Source: Sciurus carolinensis
Lineage: Eukaryota; Chordata; Mammalia; Rodentia; Sciuridae
DNA: 64,000 nt
Reading direction: 5' to 3'
NCBI RefSeq assembly: GCF_902686445.1
Contig: NC_062220.1
Location: forward strand, 112,516,643 to 112,580,642
Below, piece by piece: positions 36,531-46,258 of this stretch. A model generated the notes under the pieces. The model was not told the origin of the DNA. It searched no databases and was given only the letters and a program-made list of their open reading frames with translations. Every line of letters begins with the position of its first letter. Position 1 is the first letter of the stretch. Both the position numbers and the translations under genes were made by a program.

Positions 36531-36787
36531 TTTTTTCTTTTTTTATTGTAAACAAATGGGATACATGTTGTTTCTCTGTTTGTACATGGCGTAAAGGCAT
36601 ACCATTTGTGTAATCATAAATTTACATAGGGTAATGTTGTTTGATTCATTCTGTTATTCTTTTCCCTTCCCCCCACCCCTCCCACCCCTCTTTTCCCTCT
36701 ATACAGTCCTTCCTTCCTCCATTCTTGCCCCCCTCCCTAACCCTAACTCTAACCCTAACACTAACCCCTCCCCCCCATTATGTGTCA
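36531..36787 (-). other. L1 3' UTR with telomere-like tract
   Basis: Between the ORF2 stop and the A-tail. It contains the C-rich (G-rich in L1 sense) polypurine block typical of L1 3' UTRs, here expanded with CCCTAA units at 36735-36768. Confidence 0.85.
36735..36768 (-). repeat. Telomere-like (TTAGGG)n tract in L1 3' UTR
   Basis: Plus strand: CCCTAA, CCCTAA, CTCTAA, CCCTAA, CACTAA, CCCC. In L1 sense this is about 5.5 TTAGGG-type hexamers, two with one substitution. The corresponding G-rich blocks in the other L1 3' ends of this window lack it. Confidence 0.9.
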
Positions 36788-39700
36788 TCATCCACTTATT
36801 AGCGATATCATTCTTCCTTTGGTTTTTTGAGATTGGCTTATCTCACTTAGCATGATATTCTCCAGTTTCATCCATTTGCCTGCAAATGCCATAATTTTAT
36901 CATTCTTTATGGCTGAGTAATATTCCATTGTATATATATACCACAGTTTCTTTATCCATTCATCAACTGAAGGACATTTAGGTTGGTTCCCCAATCTGCC
37001 TATTGTGAACTGAGCAGCTATGAACATTGATGTGGCTGTATCTCTGTAATATGCTGATTTTAAGTCCTTTGGGTATAGGCCAAGGAGTGGGATAGCTGGG
37101 TCAAATGGTGGTTCCATTCCAAGTTTTCTAAGGAATCTCCACACTGCTTTCCAGAGTGGCTGCACTAATTTGCAGCCCCACCAGCAATGTATGAGTGTAC
37201 CTTTCTCCCCACATCCTTGCCAACACCTGTTGTTGCTTGTATTCTTGATAATCGCCATTCTAATTGGGGTGAGATGGAATCTTAGGGTGGTTTTGATTTG
37301 CATTTCTCTTATTACTAGAGATGTTGAACATTTTTCCATATGTTTGTTGATTGCTTGTAGATCTTCTTCTGTGAAGTATCTATTCATTTCCTTAGCCCAT
37401 TTGTTGCTTGGATTATTGGCATTCTTGGTGTAGAGTTTTTTGAGTTCTTTATAGATTCTGGAGATTAGTGCTCTATCTGAAGTATGATTGGCAAAGATTT
37501 TCTCCCACTCTGTAGGCTCTTACTTCGCATTGCTGATAGTTTCCTTTGCTGAGAGAAAGCTTTTTAGTTTGAATCTATCCCAGTTATTAATTCTTGCTTT
37601 TATTTCTTGTGCTATGGGAGTCCTGTTGAGGAAGTCTGGTCCTAAGCCGACATGTTGAAGCTCTGGACCTACTTTTTCTTCTATAAGATGCAAGGTCTCT
37701 GGTCTGATTCCCAGATCCTTAATCCATTTTGAGTTTAGTTTTGTGCATGGTGAGAGATATGTTAGTTTCATTCTGTTGCATATGGATTTCCAATTCTCCC
37801 AGCACCTTTTGTTGAAGAGGCTATCTTTTCTCCATTGCATATTTTTGGCCCCTTTGTCTAGTATGAGAAAATTGTATTTATTTGGGTTTGTATCCGTGTC
37901 CTCTATTCTGTACCATTGATCCACCTTTCTATTTTGGTACCAATACCATGCCGTTTTTGTTACTATTGCTTTGTAGTAGAGTTAAAGATCTGGTATTGCG
38001 ATACCCCCTGCTTCACTCTTTCTGCCAAGAATTGCTTTAGCTATTCTGGGTTTTTTATTCTTCCAGATGAATTTCATAATTGCTTGCTCTATTTCTGTAA
38101 GGTACATCATTGGGATTTTAATTGGAATTGCATTGAATCTTTATAGCACTTTTGGTAGTATGGCCATTTTGACAATATTAATTCTGCCTATCAAGGAACA
38201 TGGGAGATCTTTCCATCTTCTAAGGTTTTCTTTAATTTCTCTCTTTAGTGTTCTGTATTTCTCATTGTAGAGGTCTTTCACCTCTTTTGTGAGATTGATT
38301 CCCAAGTATTTTATTTTTTTCGAAGCTATTGTGAATGGGGTAGTTTTCCTAATTTCTCTTTCTGAAGATTCATCGCTTATGTATAAAAATGCCTTAGATT
38401 TATGTGCATTGATCTTATAACCTGCTACTTTACTGAATTCACAAATCAGACCTAAAAGTTTTCTGGTGGAATTCCCTGGTTCCTCTAAGTATACCATCAT
38501 ATCATCAGCAAATAGGGATAGTTTGAGTTCTTCTTTTCCTATTCGTATCCCTTTAATTTCTTTGGTCTGTCTAATTGCTCTGGCTAGAGTTTCAAGGACG
38601 ATATTGAAAAGAAGTGGTGAAAGAGGGCATCCCTGCCTTGTTCCAGTTTTTAGGGGGAATGCTTTCAGTTTTTCACCATTTAGAATGATATTAGCCATGG
38701 GCTTAGCATAGATGGCCTTTACAATATTAAGGAATGTTCCCACTATCCCTATTTTTTCTAGTGTTTTGAGCATGAAGGGGTGCTGTATTTTACCAAATGC
38801 TTTTTCTGCATCTATTGAAATAATCATGTGATTCTTGACTTTAAGTCTATTGATATGGTGAATTACATTTATTGATTTCCTGATGTTGAACCAACCTTGC
38901 ATCCCTGGGATGAAACCCACTTGATATTGGTGCACTATCTTTTTAATATGTTTTTGTATGCGATTTGCTAAAATTTTGTTCAGAATTTTTGCATCGATGT
39001 TCATTAAGGATATTGGTCTGAAATTTTCTTTCCTCGATGTGTCTCTGTCTGGTTTAGGTATCAGGGTAATATTGGCTTCATAGAATGAGTTTGGGAGGGT
39101 TCCATCCTCTTCTATTTTATGGAATACTTTGAGAAGTATTGGAATGAGCTCTTCTTTAAAGGTTTTGTAGAACTCGGCTGAGAACCCATCTGGTCCTGGA
39201 CTTTTCTTTGTTGGTAGGCTTTTGATGACTTCTTCTATTTCATTACTTGAAATTGGTTTATTTAAATTGTGTATGTCCTCCTCATTCAGTTTAGGCAATT
39301 CATATGTCTCTAGAAACCTGTTGATGTCTTCGAAATTTTCTATTTTGTTGGAGTATAGATTTTCAAAATAGCTTCTAATTATGTTTTGTATTTCAGTCGT
39401 GTCTGTTGTGATATTTCCTTGTTCATTCCGAATTTTAGTGATTTGGGTTTTCTCTTGTCTTCTCTTTGTTAGTGTGGCTAAAGGTTTACCAATTTTGTTT
39501 ATTTTTTTGAAGAACCAACTATTTATTTTGTCAATTTTTTTGTATTGTTTCTTTCGTTTCAATTTCGTTGATTTCAGCTCTGAGTTTAACTATTTCCTGT
39601 CTTCTACTACTTTTGGTGTTGGTCTGTTCTTCTTTTTCTAGGGCTTTGAGCTGTAGTGTTAGGTCATTTATTTGTTGAGTTTTACTTCTTTTATTAAATG

Positions 39701-40610
39701 CGCTCCATGAAATAAATTTTCCTCTAAGTACTGCTTTCATAGTGTCCCAGAGATTTTGATATGATGTTTCTTTGTTCTCATTTACCTCTAAGAATTTTTT
39801 AATTTCTTTCCTAATATCTTCTGTTATCCATTCATCATATAATAGCATATTGTTTAATCTCCAGGTGTTGGAGTAGTTTCTGTTTTTTACTCTTTCATTT
39901 ATTTCTAACTTCAATCCATTGTGATCTGATAGAATACAAGGTAGTGTCTCTATCTTCTTGTATTTGCTGACATTAGCTTTGTGACATAATATATGGTCTA
40001 TTTTAGAGATGGATCCATGTGCTGCTGATAAGAAAGTATATTCGCTCTTGGTTGGATGGTATATTCTATAAATGTCTGTTAAGTCTAAATTATTGATTGT
40101 GTTATTGAGATCTATGGTTTCTTTGTTCAATTTTTGTTTGGAAGATCTGTCCAGTGGTGAAAGAGGCGTGTTAAAATCACCTAGTATTATTGTGTTATGG
40201 TCTATTTGGTTTCTAAAATTGAGAAGGATTTGTTTGACATACATTGATGAGCCACTCTTTGGGGCATAGATGTTTATGATTGTTATATCTTGCTGATTTA
40301 TGCTTCCCTTAAGCAGTATGAAATGTCCTTCTTTATCCCTTCTGACTAACTTTGGCTTAAAGTCCACATTATCTGAAATGAGGATGGATACTCCAGCTTT
40401 TTTGCTGTGTCCGTGTGCATGGTATGTTTTCCCCCATCCTTTCACCTTTAGTCTATGGGTATCTCTTTCTATGAGGTGAGTCTCTTGCAGGCAACATATT
40501 GTTGGATCTTTCTTTTTAATCCAGTCTGCCAGTCTATGTCTTTTGATTGATGAATTCAGGCCATTAACATTCAGGGTTATTATTGAGATATGATTTGTAT
40601 TCCCGGTCAT
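36788..40610 (-). pseudogene. L1 ORF2 (endonuclease-reverse transcriptase), inactivated
   Basis: Encodes the L1 ORF2 protein, which nicks target DNA and reverse-transcribes L1 RNA in the ribonucleoprotein. Total span is about 1,274 codons, the normal L1 length. The endonuclease domain is first (40610 to about 39900) and keeps key boxes: 'QETH', 'GDFNTPLSP' and 'SDHNGLKLE'. The reverse transcriptase follows (about 39100-38400) with '[15 protein letters not shown]' and an intact 'FADD' metal-binding box. The C-terminal cysteine motif '[18 protein letters not shown]' lies near 37200. Lesions: a frameshift at about 39531-39562, and TAA stops at 38141-38143, near 37993 and at 37520-37522. The first stop is shared with the other full-length copy. 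The spacer to ORF1 is about 76 bp. Confidence 0.93.
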
Positions 40611-40686
40611 TGGTTCATATTTAAAATTTTATTTTTTTATTTATTTTTTTGACACAACTTGGTTCCTCCTTTATTTGACAGTTCCT

Positions 40687-41701
40687 TTAGGATAATTCCT
40701 CCCTTTGCTGATTTGCTTCTTTGTTTTTTATCTCTTCCTCATGGAATATTTTGCTGAGAATGTTCTGTAATGATGGCTTTCTTTTTGTAAATTCTTTTAG
40801 CTTTTGTTTATCATGGAATGATTTTATTTCATCATCAAATTTGAAGGTAAGTTTTGCTGGGTATAAGATTCTTGGTTGGCATCCGTTTTCTTTCAGAGCT
40901 TGGTAAATGTTGTTCCAGGCCCTTCTAGCTTTTAGGGTCTGGATTGAAAAATCTGCTGATATCCGTATTGGTTTTCCCCTGAATGTAATTTGGTTCTTTT
41001 CTCTCACAGCCTTTAAAATTCTGTCTTTATTTTGTATGTTCGGTATTTCATTATAATGTGCCTTGGTGTGGGTCTGTTGTAATTTTGTGTATTTGGAGTC
41101 CTATAAGCCTCTTGAACTTGATTTTCCATTTCATTCTTCAGTTTTGGGAAATTTTCTGATATTATTTCATTGAATAGATTGTTCATTCCTTTGGTTTGTT
41201 TCTCTAAGCCTTCCTCAATCCCAATAATTCTCAAATTTGGCCTTTTCATGATATCCCATAGTTCTTGGAGATTCTGTTCATGATTTCTTACCATCTTCTC
41301 TGTTTGTTCGACTTTGTTTTCAAGGTTAAATATTTTGTCTTCAATATCTGAAGTTCTGTCTTCCAGCTGTTCTATCCTATTGGTTATGCTTTCTATGGAG
41401 TTCTTAATTTGGTTTATTGTTTCCTTCATTTCAAGGATTTCTGTTTGGTTTTTTTTTTCAATATCTCTAACTCTTTATTGAAATGATCTTTTGCTTCCTG
41501 TATTTGCTCTGTTAACTGTCGATTGGTACGATCATTCAATGCCTGCATTTGCTCTTTCATCTCATCGTTTGCTTCCCTAATCATTTTAATTATGTACATT
41601 CTGAACTCCCTTTCTGTCATTTCTTCTGCCATGCTGTCGTTGGATTTTATTGATGTAACATCTAGATTTGTTTGGGGCATTTTCTTCCCTTGTTTTCTCA
41701 T
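40687..41701 (-). pseudogene. L1 ORF1 (RNA-binding chaperone), frameshifted
   Basis: ORF1 normally makes a trimeric coiled-coil RNA-binding protein that coats L1 RNA. The start is at 41701 ('MRKQGKKMPQTNLD'). A coiled coil with heptad-like 'ITNRIEQLEDRTSDIEDKI' follows, then the RRM region ('PNLRIIGIEEG') and the C-terminal domain ('RISADFSIQTLKARRAW'). Two frameshifts split it into three frames: one in a T run (A run in sense) near 41447-41458, and one near 41045, where an A is missing from 'ATGAAAATACC' as read in the plus-strand copy. About 338 codons in all. Confidence 0.92.
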
Positions 41702-42909
41702 ATTGTTCAGGAATCAGTGGGTCATTAAGATATTGCAGATTTCCTCTATCGACTTATAATGTCCCTGAAGATTGCTAGTATATCCCCTCTTATCCTTCAG
41801 TAGCCTGACGTCTTGGAAGAAGTTGATAATGCAAAGTTCCACGAAGAAGCTGCCTCTCTAGGGGTGGTGATCCTCAGGTGGGGTATATTCCCTGCTAGTG
41901 GGCAGAGGTGCCTCCACTTGTTGACCAATGGTCATCCAACGGGGAACTAGGCTGCGGGCTGAGGCAAGGCCTGTTTGTGCCTGTGTCTCTGGTTTTACCG
42001 TCCCTGTGGGAAAACCTCACCCGGCAGGGAAGACTCACCCGGTGGGGATGTCTCGCTGGTCAGGTGCCCTCCTAGAGGTTCCCCTCAATCTACATCTACC
42101 GCCTGGGCTGGGCTGTCTTCCTCTGCAATGTTCCCAGGGGCCCGGACCTACGTCCTGGGCCTGGGAGCCTCACCCTTCGCAGAGGAGTCTCCTTAGGTTG
42201 CCACTCCTCAGAGAATCTGCCCGCAGTCCTGGAAACTTTGTTCCACCCCTAGGCATGTCTCTGTGCGGCTCTTCCAGCAAGAAGCCGCCTAGCTCCTGGG
42301 ACCCTGCTCTGCACCTAATCGCCTGGCTATGCGGCCCCTCCTCTGAGCCGCCACCTGGAGCCCCGTACAATAGCTCCGAGACCCAGAGACCCACCACACA
42401 CCTCCTCCTCCAGACAGCCGCCCGGTGTTCCGACGCTGTCACTAGGAGACCAAGCAACTCACTTCACGTCTCCTCCTCCCGCCAACTGCCCCTAGCCCTA
42501 GGCAGTCACTCCGAGTCCAAGTGACCCACCCTGTTCCTCCTCCTCCTCCTCAGGGTAGCCCCCCAGTTGTTCAGGAACGGTGACTCTGAGACCAAGGGAC
42601 CCACTGCGCTCCTCCTCCAGGCAGTCCACCAGTGTTCAGGAGCGGTCGCTTTGAGTCCAATCAACTCACCACTCACCTACTCCTCTGGCAACCACCTGTG
42701 GCTCTGATGCAGTCACTCCCAGACCAAGCGACCCGCTGCACTCCTCCTCTTCCTCCGGGCAACCCCCCGGTGTTCAGAAGCGATCGCTCTGAGTCCAAAC
42801 AGCTCGCCACGCAGCTCCTCCTCAGGCAGCCGCCCAGAGCCCCAGTGGTTGCTCCGAGTCCAAGCGCTGTGCTGAGCCGCCTCCTCTACGATGATCCCAG
42901 TTGTCTCAA
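41702..42909 (-). promoter_or_regulatory. L1 5' UTR/promoter region
   Basis: ORF1-proximal part (41702 to about 42200) aligns with 51060-51606 of the other full-length L1 (for example the complement of 'GGAATATACCCCACCTGA'). The distal part (42200-42909) does not resemble the other copy and is a GC-rich array of short monomers. L1 5' UTRs hold an internal RNA polymerase II promoter; that function is inferred here from position. Open frames in this GC-rich stretch are not genes. Confidence 0.85.
42345..42886 (-). repeat. Eight tandem 63-71-bp L1 promoter monomers
   Basis: Units begin at 42345, 42411, 42481, 42552, 42619, 42686, 42757 and 42824. Each ends in a CTCCTC run on the plus strand and carries a central 'GAG(T/A)CCAA' motif. 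Two classes are visible. Type A (units 2, 4, 5, 7) has 'GTGTTC' before the centre; type B (units 1, 3, 6, 8) has 'GCTCCGAG' or 'CACTCCGAG'-like centres. Divergence between units is substantial. Confidence 0.85.
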
Positions 42910-43086
42910 GACATCTTTATACTTAGTATAGAACTCCTATTAACATTTCAATTAGAATCAAAAAGATGTGTCACCACCCGCGGCAACAATCCCGTGGATA
43001 TTTTTTATTGCCTGCAGCAACAATTGCATGGGTATTTTCAGAGATGGACTGGGAATAAACTATTTTTCCTATATTCAGTAATTTAT

Positions 43087-43212
43087 AGAGGAAGAGAGAC
43101 TTTGAGAGGAAGAGAAACTTTGCTTATCAGGAAGAGAGACTTTGCTTAGAGGAAAAGAAACTTTGCTTAGAGGAAGAGAAACTTTGCTTAGAGGAAGAGA
43201 AACTTTGCTTAT
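43087..43212 (-). repeat. ~21-bp tandem repeats inside the LTR
   Basis: Six copies of a unit close to 'AGAGGAAGAGAAACTTTGCTT' less a base or two, on the plus strand. They lie between the TATA-like box and the poly(A) signal in LTR sense, so they belong to the presumed transcribed R/U5 part. Confidence 0.88.
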
Positions 43213-43370
43213 CAAAGATCTGTTTCTTCTTAGAGTTCTGCTGCTTCTTCTTAGAGGTGCGTCCTGCATCCTGTGAACTAAAGGTGCATACTAGAGGTGC
43301 GTGCTAAAGGTGCTATCTGTGATCTACAACCTAGAGGTGTGTTCTCAGTTCTCCGCTCTACCATCTGCCT

Positions 43371-43393
43371 TCTGCTGCTGCTGCTGCTGCTGC
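43371..43393 (-). repeat. (CTG)7 microsatellite inside the LTR
   Basis: Seven CTG units on the plus strand ((CAG)7 in LTR sense), within a wider block of 'CTGCTTCTT'-like repeats (43370-43495). Confidence 0.9.
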
Positions 43394-43499
43394 TTACTGC
43401 TTACTGCTGCTTCTCTCTGCTAACTGCTTCTTCTCTCTGCTAGCTGCTTCTTCCTCTGCTTCTTCTTACTGCTAGCTGCTTCTCTTTCCTTCTACCTAC

Positions 43500-43515
43500 T
43501 GCCCACTTATATTCC
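43500..43515 (-). promoter_or_regulatory. LTR TATA-like box
   Basis: On the minus strand 'GGGAATATAAGTGGGC' lies about 270 bp inside the LTR start, the usual place of a U3/R promoter. Confidence 0.6.
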
Positions 43516-43781
43516 CTCCAGGAGGCGGAGGGTGGGGCCACGCCAGTTGAGATCAGGCGAGGAGCCAGCTGCCCTATCACGGCAAAGGTTAAAACAAGCA
43601 GGCCCAAGCAGGAGCACTCGGGAATACCTGTGCACGCGTTGTGTGCATGGACTTAATTGAATACGGCCAATGATAAATCACCTGGGTGTGCTTACCTCTT
43701 CACTGCTGATGTGGTCAAAACAACCTCCGGCTGGCCGCCAGGCACCATCCCAGCGCAGCCCACATGGCACAGTCCCCAACA

Positions 43782-43864
43782 AAGATGTGTACATTTTCAC
43801 TGAAAACAGTATTAATTACATTTGATATTAATAATTAATAAACTAATGAAAAGTTAATATCGGC
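43782..43864. other. Short AT-rich spacer between two solo LTRs
   Basis: Only about 83 bp separate the LTRs: 'AAGATG' target duplication, then A/T-rich host sequence. Confidence 0.7.
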
Positions 43865-44272
43865 TGTTGAGGGCCATCTTGGACAAGATGGTGCCTGGCA
43901 GTGAGCCAAAGGGCCCTGGATACCAAATTAAGGAAGTACCCAAAAAGTTTGCTTGCCTACTAGTTCCTTGGAGACTTATAACGTGTTAACACCAGGCTCT
44001 AGGATTGGCTATCTAATATCATGCCATTCGTGGACAGCTCATGATCCATATAGTGCTATGCTGACATTCCTCTGCGTGCTCTCCTGCATGAGAGAAAGCT
44101 TTGCTATAATTGGCTGATAAGCTAGGTCCTGGGGAGGAGAGAGGGAGAGGGTAGAAGAAGGGAGATAGTGGGAGAACAAAGGAGGCAGAAAAACAGGGAG
44201 GACGCAATAAATGTCGTCAACTAAAGATTGGTGGTGTCTCCTTTCTCCGTGCCGGTTCCGCTGGACGAAACA
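43865..44272 (+). mobile_element. Solo LTR, class II (ERVK-like), plus strand
   Basis: 408-bp LTR from 'TGTTGAGGGCCATCTTGGAC' to 'GGACGAAACA'. Flanking hexamers ATCGGC (43859-43864) and AGCGGC (44273-44278) differ by one base, a likely 6-bp target duplication. AATAAA at 44206-44211. Different family from the neighbouring 813-bp LTR, though both begin TGTTG(A/G)GG. Confidence 0.85.
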
Positions 44273-44278
44273 AGCGGC

Positions 44279-44469
44279 CTAAAAGTATATGACTTCAAAC
44301 ACAAAAATCTGCTTAACTATAAATAAGCAAATAAAAATTATTTTCCTTTATAAAACATGAAATTTATAGCAAAAATTCCTAATATATTTTCAATAGAAAA
44401 ATTCATGAAAATTTAAGACATGTCAAATAAAAGTAAGAATAAAATTTAACTTTTATATATACTGTCTTT
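44279..44469. other. No recognised feature
   Basis: Short AT-rich stretch. Confidence 0.3.
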
Positions 44470-44590
44470 ATCTTCTCAGGCTGCCATAACAAAATTCCAC
44501 AGGCTGGGTTAAACCAAAAATTATCTCACAGTGATAAGTTTGGAAGTTCAAGATCAAGGTATTGACAGGATTGTCTCTGAGGGGCCTTGT
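44470..44590 (-). mobile_element. MLT-type LTR, minus strand, outer left piece
   Basis: 'CTCAGGCTGCCATAACAAAA', 'TTCCACAGGCTGGGTTAAAC' and 'GAAGTTCAAGATCAAGGTAT' are the reverse complement of an MLT/MST LTR 3' half. The other half seems to be at 45773-45870, so later insertions split it. Confidence 0.7.
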
Positions 44591-44995
44591 TTTAGTTCAT
44601 TTTTTGTTGCAATCATGAGATACCCCAAACTAGATAATTTATAAAGAAATATTTATTTCTTTTTCACGAAATTTAAGTTTCCTGAACAAGAAATATCAGT
44701 CTGGAGACTGGGAAATTCAAGAGTGTGACAGTGGCATTTGATCTGTCTCTGGTGAGGGTCTTCACTGCATCATAACCTGATAAGAGGGCAAGTATGTGTC
44801 TGCTCAGGTCTCTCTTCTTCCTCTTGTATTTATTTATTTTCACCCAGCATTGTAGATTGAACCCAGGGTCTTGTGCATCTGAAGCAAGCACTTTACCACT
44901 GAGTTACATCTCTACCCCTCTCTCCTCTTATTATAAAGCCATCATGGGGATTTCACCTTCATGACCTCATGCAATCCTAACTGCCTCCTTTACTG
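44591..44995 (-). mobile_element. MaLR LTR, minus strand, holding an ID element
   Basis: Plus strand from 'TTTTAGTTCATTTTTTGTTG' through 'GGAGACTGGGAAATTCAAGA' and 'TAAGAGGGCAAGTATGTGTC'. Interrupted by an ID SINE (44826-44920) and resumed at 'CTCTCCTCTTATTATAAAGC' to about 44995. Confidence 0.65.
44826..44920 (-). mobile_element. ID SINE, minus strand
   Basis: Plus strand 'GTAGATTGAACCCAGGGTCT' (box B complement) and 'CACTTTACCACTGAGTTACA' (box A complement) with a T-rich start 'TATTTATTTATTTT'. Confidence 0.75.
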
Positions 44996-45772
44996 AATCC
45001 CTTTTCCATTGCTATAACAAAATACCTGAAGCTTGGAAATATATAAAGAAAAGAGGTGAATTGAGCTGCCCAAAAAACCGAAGGCCAAATGTTTTCCCTA
45101 ATAAGAGGATAATGATATATAATGGGGGCTTGGGAGGTTGTGAGAGAAGAATGGAGGAACTTTAGATTATGTGAAAGGAAATGAGAGGGAGGGGTATGAA
45201 AAATGGTGGAATGAGACAGACATCATTACCCTATGTACATGTATGATTACATAAATGGTATGAATCTACATCATGTACAATCATAGAAATGAAATGATGT
45301 TTCCCATTTGTGTACAATGAATCAAAATGCCGTCTGCAAAACAATTTAAAAATAAATAAATAATTTTTAAAAATTTTAAAAAAAGAAAACAGGTGTATTT
45401 AGCTTACAACTTTGGAACTGAAAGTCTGAGATCTAGTGGCTCCATCAGTTCAGCCTCTGGCAAAGGCCCCATTCAGTGTATCAAATCACGTGGATGGCAT
45501 TTTTGGATTGTGTGCAAAAAGGAGAGATCACATTGTGGAACAGGAAGCCAGAGGTCAGGCTTGCTCTTTTATAATAACCCATTCTCTTGGAAACTATCTC
45601 ACTTAGTAAAATCAGCATTAGTTCTTCCTGAGGGCAGCACCACCAATGGCCTAATTATGTCTCCCAGGCCCCACCTATTAAAAGTTCCACCACCCCTCAA
45701 CACCACTGTACTGGGGACCATGATTCCAGCATAAAAAACTTTGGGGAAAATCCAACTCAAATCATAACATCT
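44996..45772 (-). mobile_element. MaLR LTR, minus strand, split by an L1 3' end
   Basis: Left part 44996-45065 ('CCATTGCTATAACAAAATAC'), right part 45389-45772 ('TTAGCTTACAACTTTGGAAC' to 'CCAACTCAAATCATAACAT'). Together a MaLR LTR in reverse. Confidence 0.65.
45066..45388 (+). mobile_element. 5'-truncated L1 3' UTR
   Basis: 'CCAAAAAACCGAAGGCCAAA', a G-rich block near 45122, 'GTATGATTACATAAATGGTA' and an A-rich tail. Truncated almost to the 3' UTR only. Same type as 3193-3828. Confidence 0.85.
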
Positions 45773-45870
45773 TACCAAAGGTCCTACCTCCAAATACTAT
45801 TAATATATGACTTTGGGGATTAAGTTTCAACATCAGTTTAGAAGGAGACACTATTCATATTAAGATTTTC
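45773..45870 (-). mobile_element. MLT-type LTR, outer right piece
   Basis: 'AGGTCCTACCTCCAAATACT' and 'TTGGGGATTAAGTTTCAACA' are the reverse complement of an MLT LTR 5' half. It completes the element begun at 44470. Confidence 0.65.
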
Positions 45871-45881
45871 TTAAATATGTT

Positions 45882-46258
45882 TGTCAGCTTTGCATCACTG
45901 TAACAAAATACCTGAAATAATCAATTTATGAGAAAGAAAAGTCAATTTTGGCTCCCAGTTTCAGAGGCTACAGTGCATGGTTGCTTGGTCCTGTTTACTT
46001 TGGACCTGTGGCATGGCAGGACATCATGGCGGGAGTACATGGCAGAGGAAGCTTCTTACCTCATGGCAGCCAGGAAGCAAAAAGAAAAGAAGGGACTTGA
46101 ATACCAGTATCAAGTGATTAGTCTCAATACCCTAACTTTTTTCACACTAGGATAGGACCCAACTCTCAAAGATTCCCCCACCTCCCAGTATCATCACAGG
46201 CTGGTGAACAAGACTTTAACACATAGCCTTTGGGGGATATTTATCCAAACCATAGCAG
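45882..46258 (-). mobile_element. MaLR-type solo LTR, minus strand
   Basis: Plus strand 'TTTGTCAGCTTTGCATCACT' through 'CATGGCAGGACATCATGGCG' to '...ATCCAAACCATAGCA'. Close in type to 1830-2287 and 31412-31682. Confidence 0.7.

Larger units (their letters stand above)
36531..42909 (-). mobile_element. Full-length L1, minus strand
   Basis: About 6.4 kb with all parts of an L1: A-tail (T run at 36531), 3' UTR, ORF2, short spacer, ORF1 and a 5' UTR ending in tandem monomers. GACATCTTT occurs at 36522-36530 and 42910-42918, a likely target duplication. Close in sequence to the copy at 50452-56736. It is defective: ORF1 has two frameshifts, and ORF2 has one frameshift and at least three stops. 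Confidence 0.93.
42969..43781 (-). mobile_element. Solo LTR, class II (ERVK/IAP-like), minus strand
   Basis: 813-bp LTR. In sense it starts 'TGTTGGGGACTGTGCCATG' and ends '...GGTGGTGACA'. AAGATG is perfectly duplicated at 42963-42968 and 43782-43787, the 6-bp size typical of class II elements. A TATA-like 'GGGAATATAAGTGGG' (sense) lies near 43510, and an AATAAA signal (sense) near 43005. No internal retroviral sequence remains, so it is a solo LTR. Confidence 0.93.

Noticed and set aside
38141..39562. A 473-codon open frame that looks like a gene
   Set aside because: It is the reverse-transcriptase part of L1 ORF2, in frame with further L1 blocks and ended by a stop inside the element.
41928..42524. 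A 198-codon GC-rich open frame
   Set aside because: It lies in the L1 5' UTR and runs through its tandem monomers on the antisense strand. Low stop density comes from GC-rich composition.
43087..43345. CRISPR-like regular repeats
   Set aside because: Units are about 21 bp head to tail with no unique spacers, inside an LTR of a mammalian genome. They are a simple tandem expansion.
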